NCBI RefSeq assembly: GCF_000527175.1
Contig: NZ_AZUR01000001.1
Span: 3,807,001 to 3,871,000, forward strand
Reading direction: 5' to 3'
From: Pseudogulbenkiania sp. MAI-1
GTDB lineage: Bacteria; Pseudomonadota; Gammaproteobacteria; Burkholderiales; Chromobacteriaceae
DNA: 64,000 nt
This document shows, piece after piece, positions 39,518 through 48,331 of the stretch. The notes under the pieces are model-generated. The model was not told the origin of the DNA, ran no database searches, and was given only the letters and a program-made list of their open reading frames with translations. The translations under genes were made by a program, and so were the position numbers. Within the stretch, counting starts at the first letter, position 1. Every line of letters begins with the position of its first letter.

Positions 39518-41557
39518 TCAGAGCGGCGCCGTCTCCACCATGCCGGAATGGCGCAGCAGCGCGTCGATCTGCGGGTCGCGGCCGCGGAAGGCGCGGAACG
39601 ACTCCAGCGCCGGGCGCGAACCGCCGACGGCGAGGATCTCGTTCCAGAAGCGGCGGCCGGTGTCGGGGTTGGCGCCGCCGGCTTCCTCGAAGGCCGCGTA
39701 GGCGTCGGCCGACAGCACTTCCGCCCACTTGTAGCTGTAGTAGCCCGCCGCGTAGCCGCCGGCGAAGATGTGGCCGAAGCTGTTGGGGAAGCGGTTGTAT
39801 TCCGGCGGGAAGTTCACCGCCACCTCCTCGCGCACCTTGGCCAGCAGCTCCAGCCAGTCGCCGTGTTCGGCGTCGAAGGCGGTGTAGAGCAGCATGTCGA
39901 ACAGCGCGAACTCGAGCTGGCGCACGGTCTGCATGCCGCTCTGGAAGTTCTTGGCGGCCAGCATCTTGTCGAACAGCTCGCGCGGCAGCGGCACGCCGGT
40001 CTCGACGTGGGCGGTCATGCCCTGCAGCACGTCCCATTCCCAGCAGAAGTTCTCCATGAACTGCGACGGCAGCTCGACCGCGTCCCATTCCACGCCGTTG
40101 ATGCCGGCCACGCCCAGTTCGTCGACCTGGGTCAGCATGTGGTGCAGGCCGTGGCCGAATTCGTGGAATAGCGTGGTGACTTCGTCGTGGGTGAACAGCG
40201 CCGGCTTGTCGCCGACCGGACGGCTGAAGTTGCAGGTGAGGTAGGCCACCGGCGTCTGCAGCGCGCCGTGGCGCACGCGGCGGCCGCGCGCGTCGTCCAT
40301 CCAGGCGCCGGAGCGCTTGCCCTCGCGCGCGTAGAGGTCGAAATAGAAGCTGCCGATGACGGTGCCGTCCTTGACGATGTCGAAGAAGCGCACGTCCTTG
40401 TGCCAGGTCGGCGCCTGGCTTTCCTGCACCGTCACCCCATAGAGCGTGTCGACCACGCCGAATAGCCCGGCCAGCACGCGCGGCTCGGGGAAGTATTGCT
40501 TCACTTCCTGGTCGGAGAAGGCGTAGCGCGCCACACGCAGCTTCTCGGCGGCGTAGGCGAGGTCCCACGCTTCCAGCGTGTCGAGACCGAGCTCATCGCG
40601 CGCGAAGGCTTCCAGTTCGGCGCGGTCGCGCTGCGCGAACGGCTTGGCGCGGCGCGCCAGGTCGCGCAGGAAATCGATCACCTGGTCCGGCGTCTCGGCC
40701 ATCTTGGTGGCCAGCGACAGCTCGCCGAAGTTGGCGAAGCCGAGCAGATGGGCCTCTTCACGCGCGAGCTGCAACTTCTCGCGGATCACCGGGGTGTTGT
40801 CGAGCTCGGCCGGACCGAACTCGGACGCGCGCATCACGTAGGCGTCGTACAGCTGGCGGCGCAGTTCGCGATTGTCGGCGTACTGCATCACCGGCAGGTA
40901 GCAGGGGAACTGCAGGTTGAGCTTGTAGCCTGCGCGCTCGTCGGCCTTGGCCATCTCGGCCAGCATCGCCACCACGTCGTCGGGCAGGCCGGAGAGTTCG
41001 GTCTTGTCGGTCACGTACAGGCTGAAGGCGTCGGTGGCGTCGAGCACGTGCTGCTCGAACTGGGCCGAGAGCTCGGCCATGCGCGTCTGGATCGCGGCGA
41101 AGCGGGTCTTCTCGGCCTCGGGCAGTTCGGCGCCGGAGAGGCGGAAGTCGCGCAGGTCGTTGGCGATGATCTTCTTTTTGGCGGCGTTGTAGCCGGTGTA
41201 CTCGGGCTGCTCGGCCAGGGCTTTGAAGCGCGCGAACAGCGCCAGGTTCTGGCCCAGTTCGGTCCAGAACGCCGACACGGCCGGGATGTTGGCGTTGTAG
41301 GCATCGCGCAGTTCCGGCGTGTTGACCACGGCGTTGAGGTGGCCGACCACGCCCCAGGCGCGCGACAGCTTCTCGGTGGCGTCGGTCAGCGGCTCGACGA
41401 AGTTGTCCCAGCTCGGCGCGGCGCTGTCGGCGGTGAGCCGGGCCACGGTGGCGCGCGCGTCGGCCAGCAGTTGTTCGACGGCCGGGGTGATGTGGGCTGG
41501 GGTGATCTCGGCGAAGCGCGGCAGACCGGAGAAATCGAGCAGCGGATTCTGGCTCAT
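39518..41557 (-). CDS. prlC: Oligopeptidase A, M3 metallopeptidase
   Basis: About 679-residue cytoplasmic zinc oligopeptidase degrading peptides and cleaved signal peptides. The zinc motif is 'TLFHEFGHGLHHML', with the second glutamate in 'AGINGVEWDAVELPSQ' and a C-terminal 'FGHIFAGGYAAGYYSYKWAEV'. ATG 41557 ('MSQNPLLDF') matches the usual start; an ATG two codons upstream with an AAGGA site is nearly as good. Monocistronic with its own terminator. Confidence 0.95.
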   Translation of the reverse strand: MSQNPLLDFSGLPRFAEITPAHITPAVEQLLADARATVARLTADSAAPSWDNFVEPLTDATEKLSRAWGVVGHLNAVVNTPELRDAYNANIPAVSAFWTELGQNLALFARFKALAEQPEYTGYNAAKKKIIANDLRDFRLSGAELPEAEKTRFAAIQTRMAELSAQFEQHVLDATDAFSLYVTDKTELSGLPDDVVAMLAEMAKADERAGYKLNLQFPCYLPVMQYADNRELRRQLYDAYVMRASEFGPAELDNTPVIREKLQLAREEAHLLGFANFGELSLATKMAETPDQVIDFLRDLARRAKPFAQRDRAELEAFARDELGLDTLEAWDLAYAAEKLRVARYAFSDQEVKQYFPEPRVLAGLFGVVDTLYGVTVQESQAPTWHKDVRFFDIVKDGTVIGSFYFDLYAREGKRSGAWMDDARGRRVRHGALQTPVAYLTCNFSRPVGDKPALFTHDEVTTLFHEFGHGLHHMLTQVDELGVAGINGVEWDAVELPSQFMENFCWEWDVLQGMTAHVETGVPLPRELFDKMLAAKNFQSGMQTVRQLEFALFDMLLYTAFDAEHGDWLELLAKVREEVAVNFPPEYNRFPNSFGHIFAGGYAAGYYSYKWAEVLSADAYAAFEEAGGANPDTGRRFWNEILAVGGSRPALESFRAFRGRDPQIDALLRHSGMVETAPL

Positions 41558-41768
41558 GGGCATGGCATCCTTGGAGGGTTCGGCTGATGGACACCTCGGT
41601 ATCGTCTCCTCTTCGCCGGCATGCTGCATTGCCCATGGAATATTTCGCCTTGTCCATCAAGGACATGCCATGCCGAAACGGTCCATGCGCGCCGGATCAT
41701 GCGCGGAAGCTGAGGTTTTGCGAGGAGCCCCTGTATCATAATGATCGTTTCTAGATGAGGACGTTCCG

Positions 41769-42332
41769 ATGAATCGCAATATCCGCCGCTACGACGGCCA
41801 CACTCCGCATGTTCCCGACTCCTGCTTCGTCGACCCGTCCGCCGTGGTGATCGGCGAGGTGACGCTGGGCGAGCGCGCCTCGGTCTGGCCCTGTGCCGTG
41901 ATCCGTGGCGACGTCAACAGCATCAGCATCGGCGCCGGCAGCAATGTGCAGGACTTCGCCATGCTGCACGTCAGCCACAAGCGCGACGAGGACCCGCTGG
42001 GCGCGCCGCTAGTGATCGGCGAGAACGTCACCATCGGCCACCACGTCACGCTGCACGGCTGCACCATCGGCGACGAGGTGCTGGTGGGCATCGGCAGCAC
42101 CGTGCTCGACCGCGCGGTGATCCAGCACCAGGTGATGATCGGCGCCGGCAGCCTGGTGCCGCCGGGCAAGGTGCTGGAGTCGGGCCACCTCTATCTCGGC
42201 AACCCGGTGAAGCAGGTGCGCCGCCTCAGCGACAAGGAAATCGCCTTCCTGAAGTACTCGGCCGAGCACTACCAGCGCCTGGCGGTGAAACACCAGCAGG
42301 CGCTGGACGACTGCGACGGCGCCGAGGGCTAA
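41769..42332 (+). CDS. yrdA: Gamma-carbonic anhydrase-family hexapeptide protein
   Basis: 187-residue left-handed beta-helix trimeric protein. Hexapeptide repeats run through 'AVVIGEVTLGERASVWPCAV' and 'VIGENVTIGHHVTLHGCTIG'. The zinc histidines are visible ('MLHVSH', 'IGHHVTLH'). GAGGA seven bases before the ATG supports the start. Family members (YrdA/PaaY) may be carbonic anhydrases or thioesterases. Its stop overlaps the stop of the converging gene by 3 bases. Confidence 0.9.
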   Translation: MNRNIRRYDGHTPHVPDSCFVDPSAVVIGEVTLGERASVWPCAVIRGDVNSISIGAGSNVQDFAMLHVSHKRDEDPLGAPLVIGENVTIGHHVTLHGCTIGDEVLVGIGSTVLDRAVIQHQVMIGAGSLVPPGKVLESGHLYLGNPVKQVRRLSDKEIAFLKYSAEHYQRLAVKHQQALDDCDGAEG

Positions 42333-43333
42333 GGCGCCCGGTAGCTGATGCCGTTCGGGCCGGCCCCGACGGTGTGGGTGGCCACCACCTTCCGGGTGGC
42401 GGTGTCGATGACGGAAAAGGTGCCGTCCTCGATATTGCTGACGAAGGCGTAGCCACCGTCTTGGCTGATAGCCACGCCGTGCGCGCCCTTGCCGACGGTA
42501 AGCGTGGCGACGAGCCGGCGCGTGGCCGGGTCGATGACCGAGACACGGTTGTCGGGGGCCGCGGTCGTACCCTGGTTGGCGACGTAGAGCTGGCGGCCGT
42601 CCGGCGTGGCGAAGAGCTGCACCGGCAGGCGGCCGACCGCGACCTTGCCGACCAGCCGGCGCCGCGCGCGGTCGATCACCCCGACCTTGTTCTCGGCGCT
42701 GAGCGAGACGTAGACCTGTTTCCCATCGGGGGAGAACCCCACTTGCACCGGACCGCGCCCGACGGCGATGCGCGCGCTCTCCGCTCGCTGCTCGACGTCG
42801 ATCACCGACACGCTGCCGTCCTTCATGTTGGCGACGTAGAGCTCCTTGCCGTCCGGGCTCAGCCGCAAACCGTGCGGGTAGCGGCCGGTGCCGATCGACC
42901 CCACCTTGGCTTGGCTGGTCAGATCGAACACCAACACGGCATTGGCGCCCGAGTCGGAGACGAAGGCGAAGCGGCCGGTGGCGTCGCTCACCACGTGCGC
43001 CGGATGGCTGCCGGCCGGCAGGGCGAAGCGCGGCCGTTCCAGGCCGTTGGCATCGAACACCAACAGTTGCCCGGCCTCGGCCGCATCGCCGTGATGGCCG
43101 GCATGGGCGTTCATGCCCACCGCCAGCAGGGCGGTGCCGTCCGGGGTAATCTGCACATTATGCGGCTCGATATCGAGCGGGATGGTACGGATACTGCCGT
43201 CCTCCAGCCGCACCGCACTGAGCGAAGCGCCGCGCTCGTTGGCGGTGAACACGGTGCCGCTGGGTCCCGCCAGGACCGTACCGCCCATCAAGAGGAGTGC
43301 ACTAGCCAGCAAGGTGAATCGGATTGGGAACAT
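42329..43333 (-). CDS. YncE-like periplasmic beta-propeller protein
   Basis: About 334 residues with a signal peptide ('FTLLASALLLMGGTVLA'). Six to seven propeller blades carry the YVTN-type repeat ('LSPDGKELYVANMKDGSVSV', 'FSPDGKQVYVSLSAENKVGV', 'ATPDGRQLYVANQGTT'). An 'NAHAGHHGDAAE' insert is His-rich. YncE-like proteins bind DNA or act as periplasmic scaffolds; the function is unknown here. It lies near a Met-rich protein and a Cys-containing membrane protein on the same strand. Confidence 0.87.
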   Translation of the reverse strand: MFPIRFTLLASALLLMGGTVLAGPSGTVFTANERGASLSAVRLEDGSIRTIPLDIEPHNVQITPDGTALLAVGMNAHAGHHGDAAEAGQLLVFDANGLERPRFALPAGSHPAHVVSDATGRFAFVSDSGANAVLVFDLTSQAKVGSIGTGRYPHGLRLSPDGKELYVANMKDGSVSVIDVEQRAESARIAVGRGPVQVGFSPDGKQVYVSLSAENKVGVIDRARRRLVGKVAVGRLPVQLFATPDGRQLYVANQGTTAAPDNRVSVIDPATRRLVATLTVGKGAHGVAISQDGGYAFVSNIEDGTFSVIDTATRKVVATHTVGAGPNGISYRAP

Positions 43334-43492
43334 GTGTCGATACTCCGACAATACAAATGAATAAGAGGGCACCCAGAAGCCTCCCGACTAAGGAGGGGTC
43401 CGGCTGGTTGCCGCGACAGGCAGCTTGCACCGCCGCGTGGCCTGTGTAGAGACCGCCACCCATCAGCGTGAGCGGCAGTCAGCTTCGGGCCG

Positions 43493-43954
43493 TCAGGGCT
43501 TCATTGGCATGCGCCCAGCCTCGCGGTCCATCATCATCTGCATCATCATTTCCATCATCTCCATGCGTTTCATCATCATGTTTTGGCCCATCTGGTCGCC
43601 CATCATGCCCATGCCGCGCTGCCCCATCATGCCGCCCATGCCTTTCGACATGGCCATACCTTCCTGCATCAGCTTCATCTGCTCATCCATCAGCTTCTGG
43701 CGTTCTTCCGGGGTCTTGGCGGCCATCATCTTGTCGCGCATCTCCTGCATTTTCTTCATGTGCTCGTCCATCTGCTTCATCGGCGGCATGGCGGACTGTG
43801 CCGGGGTGGCGGGCGCCGCCTGCTTGCCCGCCGTCTTGATCAACTGCGCGGACGAAGGCTTGGCCTGCTCCGGATGATGGGCCTCGTTTGCCCAGGCCTG
43901 AATGGCGAACAACGGCAAAGCGGTGACGGCGGCGACAACGATCGACTTTTTCAT
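43493..43954 (-). CDS. Met-rich periplasmic protein, candidate metal binder
   Basis: 153 residues. A signal peptide spans about residues 1-22 ('AVTALPLFAIQAWANEA'), then a short linker. The remainder is dominated by methionine-rich helical repeats ('MKQMDEHMKKMQEMRDKMM', 'GMGGMMGQRGMGMMGDQMG', 'MEMMEMMMQMMMD'). MxxM and MMxM patterns are typical of Cu(I)/Ag(I)-binding periplasmic proteins. No enzyme motif is seen. Copper or silver buffering is inferred. Confidence 0.8.
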   Translation of the reverse strand: MKKSIVVAAVTALPLFAIQAWANEAHHPEQAKPSSAQLIKTAGKQAAPATPAQSAMPPMKQMDEHMKKMQEMRDKMMAAKTPEERQKLMDEQMKLMQEGMAMSKGMGGMMGQRGMGMMGDQMGQNMMMKRMEMMEMMMQMMMDREAGRMPMKP

Positions 43955-44068
43955 GGTGAGACTCCTTGGTGGTGACGCGGTCGGATAGTCGGCAGGGAAA
44001 GCATCGTCCTGCGCCCTTCGGACGGACGAGCCAGTGCTTTCCCGGCGCGGGGAAAGGGCAGCCGAAGG

Positions 44069-44503
44069 CTAATTGTTGAAGCGGTGGAAACGGATGGTCG
44101 GCGGTGGCGTGCCGATGGCAGCGAAAAGAGCGCCGACAACGCGCCTGACGGGTGCGGCCGCCGGCAGGAAAGGCGGCCGTACGAAACACAGCACGGCCAA
44201 CGCCAGGATGGCGAACTGTCCGCTATCGAGCGAGGGAGGTTTCAGCACCCCGCCCAGGTCATCTGCACACAGCTTGGCGCAGGTGAGCCGCTCGCCTCTG
44301 TCGGGAAGGCCGGCCGAGTGGGCTTGCACCCCATCATGGCCATGGCCGGCACGCGGCTGGACCGCCACGCTGGCCACCTCTTCCCCCTGAACCGCGGCCA
44401 ACGGCCCGAGGCACGCGCCCAGCATGCCGGCGGACGCAAAAAACAGCCACAGAGCGGCCAGCAGGCCGCAGAGCAAGGGCAGATGTTTTCGCAGCAGGGT
44501 CAT
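44069..44503 (-). CDS. Hypothetical membrane protein, possibly copper-related (DUF2946-like)
   Basis: 144 residues. Hydrophobic N-terminal segment ('LLCGLLAALWLFFASAGML'), then a loop with 'GHGHDG' and 'TCAKLCADD', a second hydrophobic segment ('FAILALAVLCFVRPPFL'), and a tail 'PPPTIRFHRFNN'. This layout recalls DUF2946-type proteins encoded next to copper-resistance genes. It lies 114 bp upstream of the Met-rich gene on the same strand, so co-transcription is possible. Start-site support is weak. Confidence 0.55.
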   Translation of the reverse strand: MTLLRKHLPLLCGLLAALWLFFASAGMLGACLGPLAAVQGEEVASVAVQPRAGHGHDGVQAHSAGLPDRGERLTCAKLCADDLGGVLKPPSLDSGQFAILALAVLCFVRPPFLPAAAPVRRVVGALFAAIGTPPPTIRFHRFNN

Positions 44504-44656
44504 GACATGACTTCGGGCAGAAGACTGTTTTCAGCCTAGCAGCCCAAAAACCATTCTTCATTGCCCAAGATCAAGTTGGCGCGCCGACCGGCCTTCATCT
44601 TCGTGTCATGGTCGTCCACTAGACTACAGGCCCTTGTCTTTGCCTCGCTCGTCACC

Positions 44657-46303
44657 ATGACCCTCGTCAAACGCTTGTGGCTGACGGTGCTGTTCAGTGT
44701 CGCCAGCCTGATCCTGGTGCTGGCGCTGACCGGCTACCAGCTGACCGCCCTCACCCGCCAGTTCGACCACTACCGCGAACGCCAGACCCTGTCGGCCAAC
44801 CTGAACGAGCTCAAGGCCTCGGTACTGTCGCTGTCGCGCGCCGACCCGCTGCTGCCGGACACGGCACAGCGCCTGACGGCTATCGAGAACACGGTGGCTC
44901 GGCTGTCGAAACGCATCGTCCCCGCCCTGCCCGCCGCCCAGCGCCAGGCCTTCGGCGGCGCGCTGGCCAGCCATTGGGGCGAGTTCGCCAAGAACCTGAA
45001 GAGCGCCATCGCCATCGCCGAGACCGCGCCGCAGGATGCGCTGTCCATACCCGAGCAGGCCTACCAGATGCACATCGTGCCGCTGGTCGAGCTAGTCGAC
45101 GTCCGGCTGCAGGCCGAACAGCAAGGGCTGACCGCCGAAGAAGACCGCATGCAAAACGCGCTGGGCGAACTGGCGATCATGGTGCTGGGCCCGCTGGCGC
45201 TGGCGAGCGGCCTGGTGGTGCTGATCCAGCTCGCGCTGGCGCGCCACCTCAAGCGCCAGCTCACGGCCATGGCGCAGGCCGCCGACCGGCTCGGCGAGGG
45301 CGATCTCGGGGTGCGGCTGCCGGCGCATGGCAAGGATGAGCTGGCGCAGGCGGCGGCACGCATCAACCGCTTTCTCGACCAGCTCGCTACGCTGATCCGG
45401 GCGGTGCACGACAACGCGCAGAGCAGCGAGCGGCACAGTCGCCAAGTGCTGGCGCTGACCGCGCAGGTGGAGGAGGAAACCCGGCTGCAGGCCAGCAAGA
45501 GCGAAGACAGCCGGCTCGCGGTCGGGCTGATCGCCGAGGCCTCGGCCAGCATCGCGCGCCACGTCAGCCAGGCTGGCCTCGGCACCCAGGACGCCGCCAG
45601 CCGCACCGACGAGGCCCGCCGCGTCGGCGCCAGCAGCGCCCAGGCCATGCACCGGCTCGCGGAAGGTATCCAGCACGCGCTGGCCGACATGCAGGCCCTG
45701 CGCCGCTCGATCGGCGACATCTCGCAGATCAGCACCCTGATCCGCGACATCGCCGAGCAGACCAATCTCCTGGCGCTCAACGCCGCCATCGAGGCGGCGC
45801 GCGCCGGCGAGGCCGGACGCGGCTTCGCCGTGGTGGCGGACGAAGTGCGCAAACTGTCCGAACGCACCTCGGACGCCACCACGCGCATCTTCGGCACGCT
45901 GCAGCAGGTGGAACACGCCACCCATGCGCTGCAGCAGACCATGGACGAGGCGCGCGGCGCCAGCGTGGAGAACACCACCGCACAGCAGACGCTGAGCGGC
46001 GCGCTGCTCGCCGTGGATCAGGCGCTCTCCGAGGTCAACCGGCTGATGAACGACATCGGCCAGGCCACCGAGGAGCAGGACGAGACCAGCCAGCAAATCC
46101 GCCTGTCGGGCCAGGAGGTAGCCGAGCTGGCCGTCGGCATCAACCGGCAAATGCAGGAGATCACCCCGGTGATGGAGCAGCTGTCCGGCGCCGCACGTGA
46201 GCTGAATCAGAATCTGGCGTGGTTCCGGCTGGATGGGCTGGCGACAAGCGTCACCCCGGCGGTCGCGACGCAGGCGGCCATGCGGCCGGCCTACGCGGGC
46301 TGA
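44657..46303 (+). CDS. Methyl-accepting chemotaxis protein
   Basis: About 548-residue chemoreceptor. TM1 is near residues 7-28 and a four-helix ligand-binding region follows. TM2 ('LAIMVLGPLALASGLVVLIQ') leads to a HAMP domain ('RLGEGDLGVRLPAHGKDEL'). The signalling tip is 'DIAEQTNLLALNAAIEAARA', followed by 'GFAVVADEVRKLSERT'. The ligand is unknown. ATG 44657 begins right before TM1. No chemotaxis genes are adjacent. A perfect terminator follows. Confidence 0.93.
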   Translation: MTLVKRLWLTVLFSVASLILVLALTGYQLTALTRQFDHYRERQTLSANLNELKASVLSLSRADPLLPDTAQRLTAIENTVARLSKRIVPALPAAQRQAFGGALASHWGEFAKNLKSAIAIAETAPQDALSIPEQAYQMHIVPLVELVDVRLQAEQQGLTAEEDRMQNALGELAIMVLGPLALASGLVVLIQLALARHLKRQLTAMAQAADRLGEGDLGVRLPAHGKDELAQAAARINRFLDQLATLIRAVHDNAQSSERHSRQVLALTAQVEEETRLQASKSEDSRLAVGLIAEASASIARHVSQAGLGTQDAASRTDEARRVGASSAQAMHRLAEGIQHALADMQALRRSIGDISQISTLIRDIAEQTNLLALNAAIEAARAGEAGRGFAVVADEVRKLSERTSDATTRIFGTLQQVEHATHALQQTMDEARGASVENTTAQQTLSGALLAVDQALSEVNRLMNDIGQATEEQDETSQQIRLSGQEVAELAVGINRQMQEITPVMEQLSGAARELNQNLAWFRLDGLATSVTPAVATQAAMRPAYAG

Positions 46304-46318
46304 GCGGCACGCACCAGC

Positions 46319-46354
46319 ATGAAAAACGGGGCGATGCATCGCCCCGTTTTTCAT
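46319..46354. terminator. Bidirectional intrinsic terminator between the chemoreceptor gene and tpx
   Basis: Perfect 36-bp palindrome with an 18-bp arm (ATGAAAAACGGGGCGATG and its complement). It gives A- and T-runs on both sides, serving the converging transcripts. Confidence 0.93.
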
Positions 46355-46369
46355 GGCTGATCGCGGGAA

Positions 46370-46867
46370 TTACAGCACCGCCAGCGCCGCGTCGTAGTTC
46401 GGCTCGTCGGCGATCTCGCCCACCAGCTCGCTGTGCAGCACGGTGTTGTTCGCGTCCAGCACCACCACGGCGCGCGCGGTCAGGCCGGCGAGCGGGCCGC
46501 TGGCCAGCTTCACGCCCAGCGCCTCGGCGAATTCCGGGTGACGGAAGGTGGACAGGGTGGTGACGTTCTCGATGCCTTCGGCACCGCAGAAGCGCTTCTG
46601 CGCGAACGGCAGGTCGGCGGAGATGCACAGCACCACGGTGTCGGCCTTGCCGGCGGCCTTCTCGTTGAACTTGCGCACCGAGGTGGCGCAGGTCGGGGTG
46701 TCGATGCTCGGGAAGATGTTCAGGATCTTCTTCTTGCCGGCGAAGGAAGCCAGGCTGACTTCGGACAGGTCGGCCGCGGTCAGGGTGAAATCGGCGGCGC
46801 TGGCGCCTTGGGCCGGGAGCTGACCGGCGACGTCGACCGGGTTGCCGCGCAGGGTTACGGTTGCCAT
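46370..46867 (-). CDS. tpx: Thiol peroxidase (atypical 2-Cys peroxiredoxin)
   Basis: 165 residues. Reduces hydrogen and lipid peroxides with thioredoxin. Peroxidatic C60 lies in 'SIDTPTCATS' and resolving C94 in 'RFCGAEG', within one residue of the E. coli positions. It ends at the shared terminator. A single gene. Confidence 0.96.
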   Translation of the reverse strand: MATVTLRGNPVDVAGQLPAQGASAADFTLTAADLSEVSLASFAGKKKILNIFPSIDTPTCATSVRKFNEKAAGKADTVVLCISADLPFAQKRFCGAEGIENVTTLSTFRHPEFAEALGVKLASGPLAGLTARAVVVLDANNTVLHSELVGEIADEPNYDAALAVL

Positions 46868-46957
46868 GGGTAGGTGTCCTCAAGAGGTGGGTGAACAGTC
46901 CCGTTAGTGTGGGGGAAGGCGCCAGGATTTCAACCCTGACGCCAGCAGGGTCTGGCC

Positions 46958-47353
46958 TTAGCCCTCGTCCGGCAACTCCAGCCCCAGTTCGGCCAGCACC
47001 TCGCGTGCCGCGCGCACCGCCTCCAGCATGGCCGGGGCGCCGGCGTAGACGGCGGAGTGCAGCAGCACCTCGCGCAGTTCCACCAGGCTGGCGCCGTTGT
47101 TGATCGCACCGCGCACGTGGCCTTTCAGCTCATGGCTGCGTCCCAATGCGGCCAGCATGGCGCAGGTGACCAAGCTGCGCGTCTTGAGGTCGATGCCGTC
47201 GCGCTGCCAGGTGCTGCCCCAGGCGTGTTCGTTGATCCAGTCCTGCACCGGGCGCGAAAAGCCGTCCAGATTGTTCATCGCGCGCTCGACGAAGGCCTCG
47301 CCCATCACCCGGGTACGCATCGCCCGGCCGTTGTCGCGGTCTTGCTCGCTCAT
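46958..47353 (-). CDS. Carboxymuconolactone decarboxylase-family protein
   Basis: 131 residues of the CMD/AhpD-like fold with 'LDGFSRPVQDWINEHAWGST', 'LKTRSLVTCAMLAALGR', 'ELKGHVRGAINNGASLVELR' and 'LLHSAVYAGAPAMLEAVR'. The conserved His is present but no CxxC pair, so it is nearer PcaC than peroxidase AhpD. No beta-ketoadipate genes are nearby, so the substrate is uncertain. It may share a transcript with the EamA gene upstream (25-bp gap). Confidence 0.87.
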   Translation of the reverse strand: MSEQDRDNGRAMRTRVMGEAFVERAMNNLDGFSRPVQDWINEHAWGSTWQRDGIDLKTRSLVTCAMLAALGRSHELKGHVRGAINNGASLVELREVLLHSAVYAGAPAMLEAVRAAREVLAELGLELPDEG

Positions 47354-47378
47354 CGTGTCTCTCTCCTGTGAAAATCGC

Positions 47379-48278
47379 TCAGCCCTTGGCGGCGCGGGTG
47401 GACAGCACCACCCCCGCCAGGATCGCCGCGATGCCGGCCACGTGGTAGGCGCGGATCGTCTCGCCGAGGAACAGCAGCGACAGCACCGCGCCGAATGCCG
47501 GCATCAGGTGGATGAAGGTGCCGGCGCGCGCCGCGCCGACCTGCGCCACGCCGTAGTTGTAACAGTAGTAGGCCGCCACCGAGGGCAGCGTGCCGACGTA
47601 GAGGAAGGTGGCCAGCGTGGCGGCGTTGAGCGGCGTGGTGCGCCCGTTGGCCAGCTCGGCGGCGAACAGCGGGGCGATGCCGATGAGCCCCACCGCCACC
47701 AGCACGGTGAGGATGCCGATGCGGTCGAGCTCCGCCGGCAGGCCGCGCAGCAGCAGGGTGTACAGCGCCCAGGCAACCATGGCGCCGAACACGATGGCGT
47801 CGCCGTGGTTGATGTCGAGCGCCAAGAGCCGCGCCGGCTCGCCGTGCGCGACGATGGCGAGCACCCCGGCGAAGGACACCGCGATGGCCAGCGCCTGGCG
47901 GACGCTCAGCCTGAGGCCGAAGCCCAGCGCGCCGAAGATCACGATCAGGATCGGAATGAACGAGTTCATCAGCACCGCGTTGGTGGCAGTGGTGCTCTGC
48001 ACCCCAAGGTAGACCAGCGAGTTGAAGCCGGTCACGCCCAGCAAGCCAAGCAGCAGGATGCGGCGCCAGTGCGGCAGCCACAGTGCGCGCTGGCGCCAGG
48101 CCGGCGCGGTGCCGAACGGCAGCAGCAGCGCCAGCGCGATGCTCCAGCGGGCGAAGGACAGGGTCATCGGCGCGACGCTGGCGTGCATGGCGCGCGCCAG
48201 CACGAAATTGCCGGCCCAGAACAGCGGGGCCAGCGTCAGGAACAGATAGGCGAGCGAGGGGGAGGTGCGGGCAGTCAT
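47379..48278 (-). CDS. EamA/DMT-family transporter
   Basis: 299 residues with ten hydrophobic segments in two EamA halves. The first starts 'LAYLFLTLAPLFWAGNFVLA' and the second 'GDAIVFGAMVAWALYTLLLR'. The C-terminal half has 'AAYYCYNYGVAQVGAARAG'. Probable metabolite exporter; the substrate is unknown. ATG 48278 begins at the first helix. Confidence 0.9.
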   Translation of the reverse strand: MTARTSPSLAYLFLTLAPLFWAGNFVLARAMHASVAPMTLSFARWSIALALLLPFGTAPAWRQRALWLPHWRRILLLGLLGVTGFNSLVYLGVQSTTATNAVLMNSFIPILIVIFGALGFGLRLSVRQALAIAVSFAGVLAIVAHGEPARLLALDINHGDAIVFGAMVAWALYTLLLRGLPAELDRIGILTVLVAVGLIGIAPLFAAELANGRTTPLNAATLATFLYVGTLPSVAAYYCYNYGVAQVGAARAGTFIHLMPAFGAVLSLLFLGETIRAYHVAGIAAILAGVVLSTRAAKG

Positions 48279-48331
48279 CGCATGACCTTGCCATGGCCCC
48301 CGGCAGCTGGCAAGCCCCGCGCCCACCGCGC

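Noticed and set aside
41735..41750. ATCATAATGAT considered as a Fur box upstream of yrdA
   Set aside because: Only the core dyad matches; the 19-bp Fur consensus is not met and neither neighbour is an iron gene.
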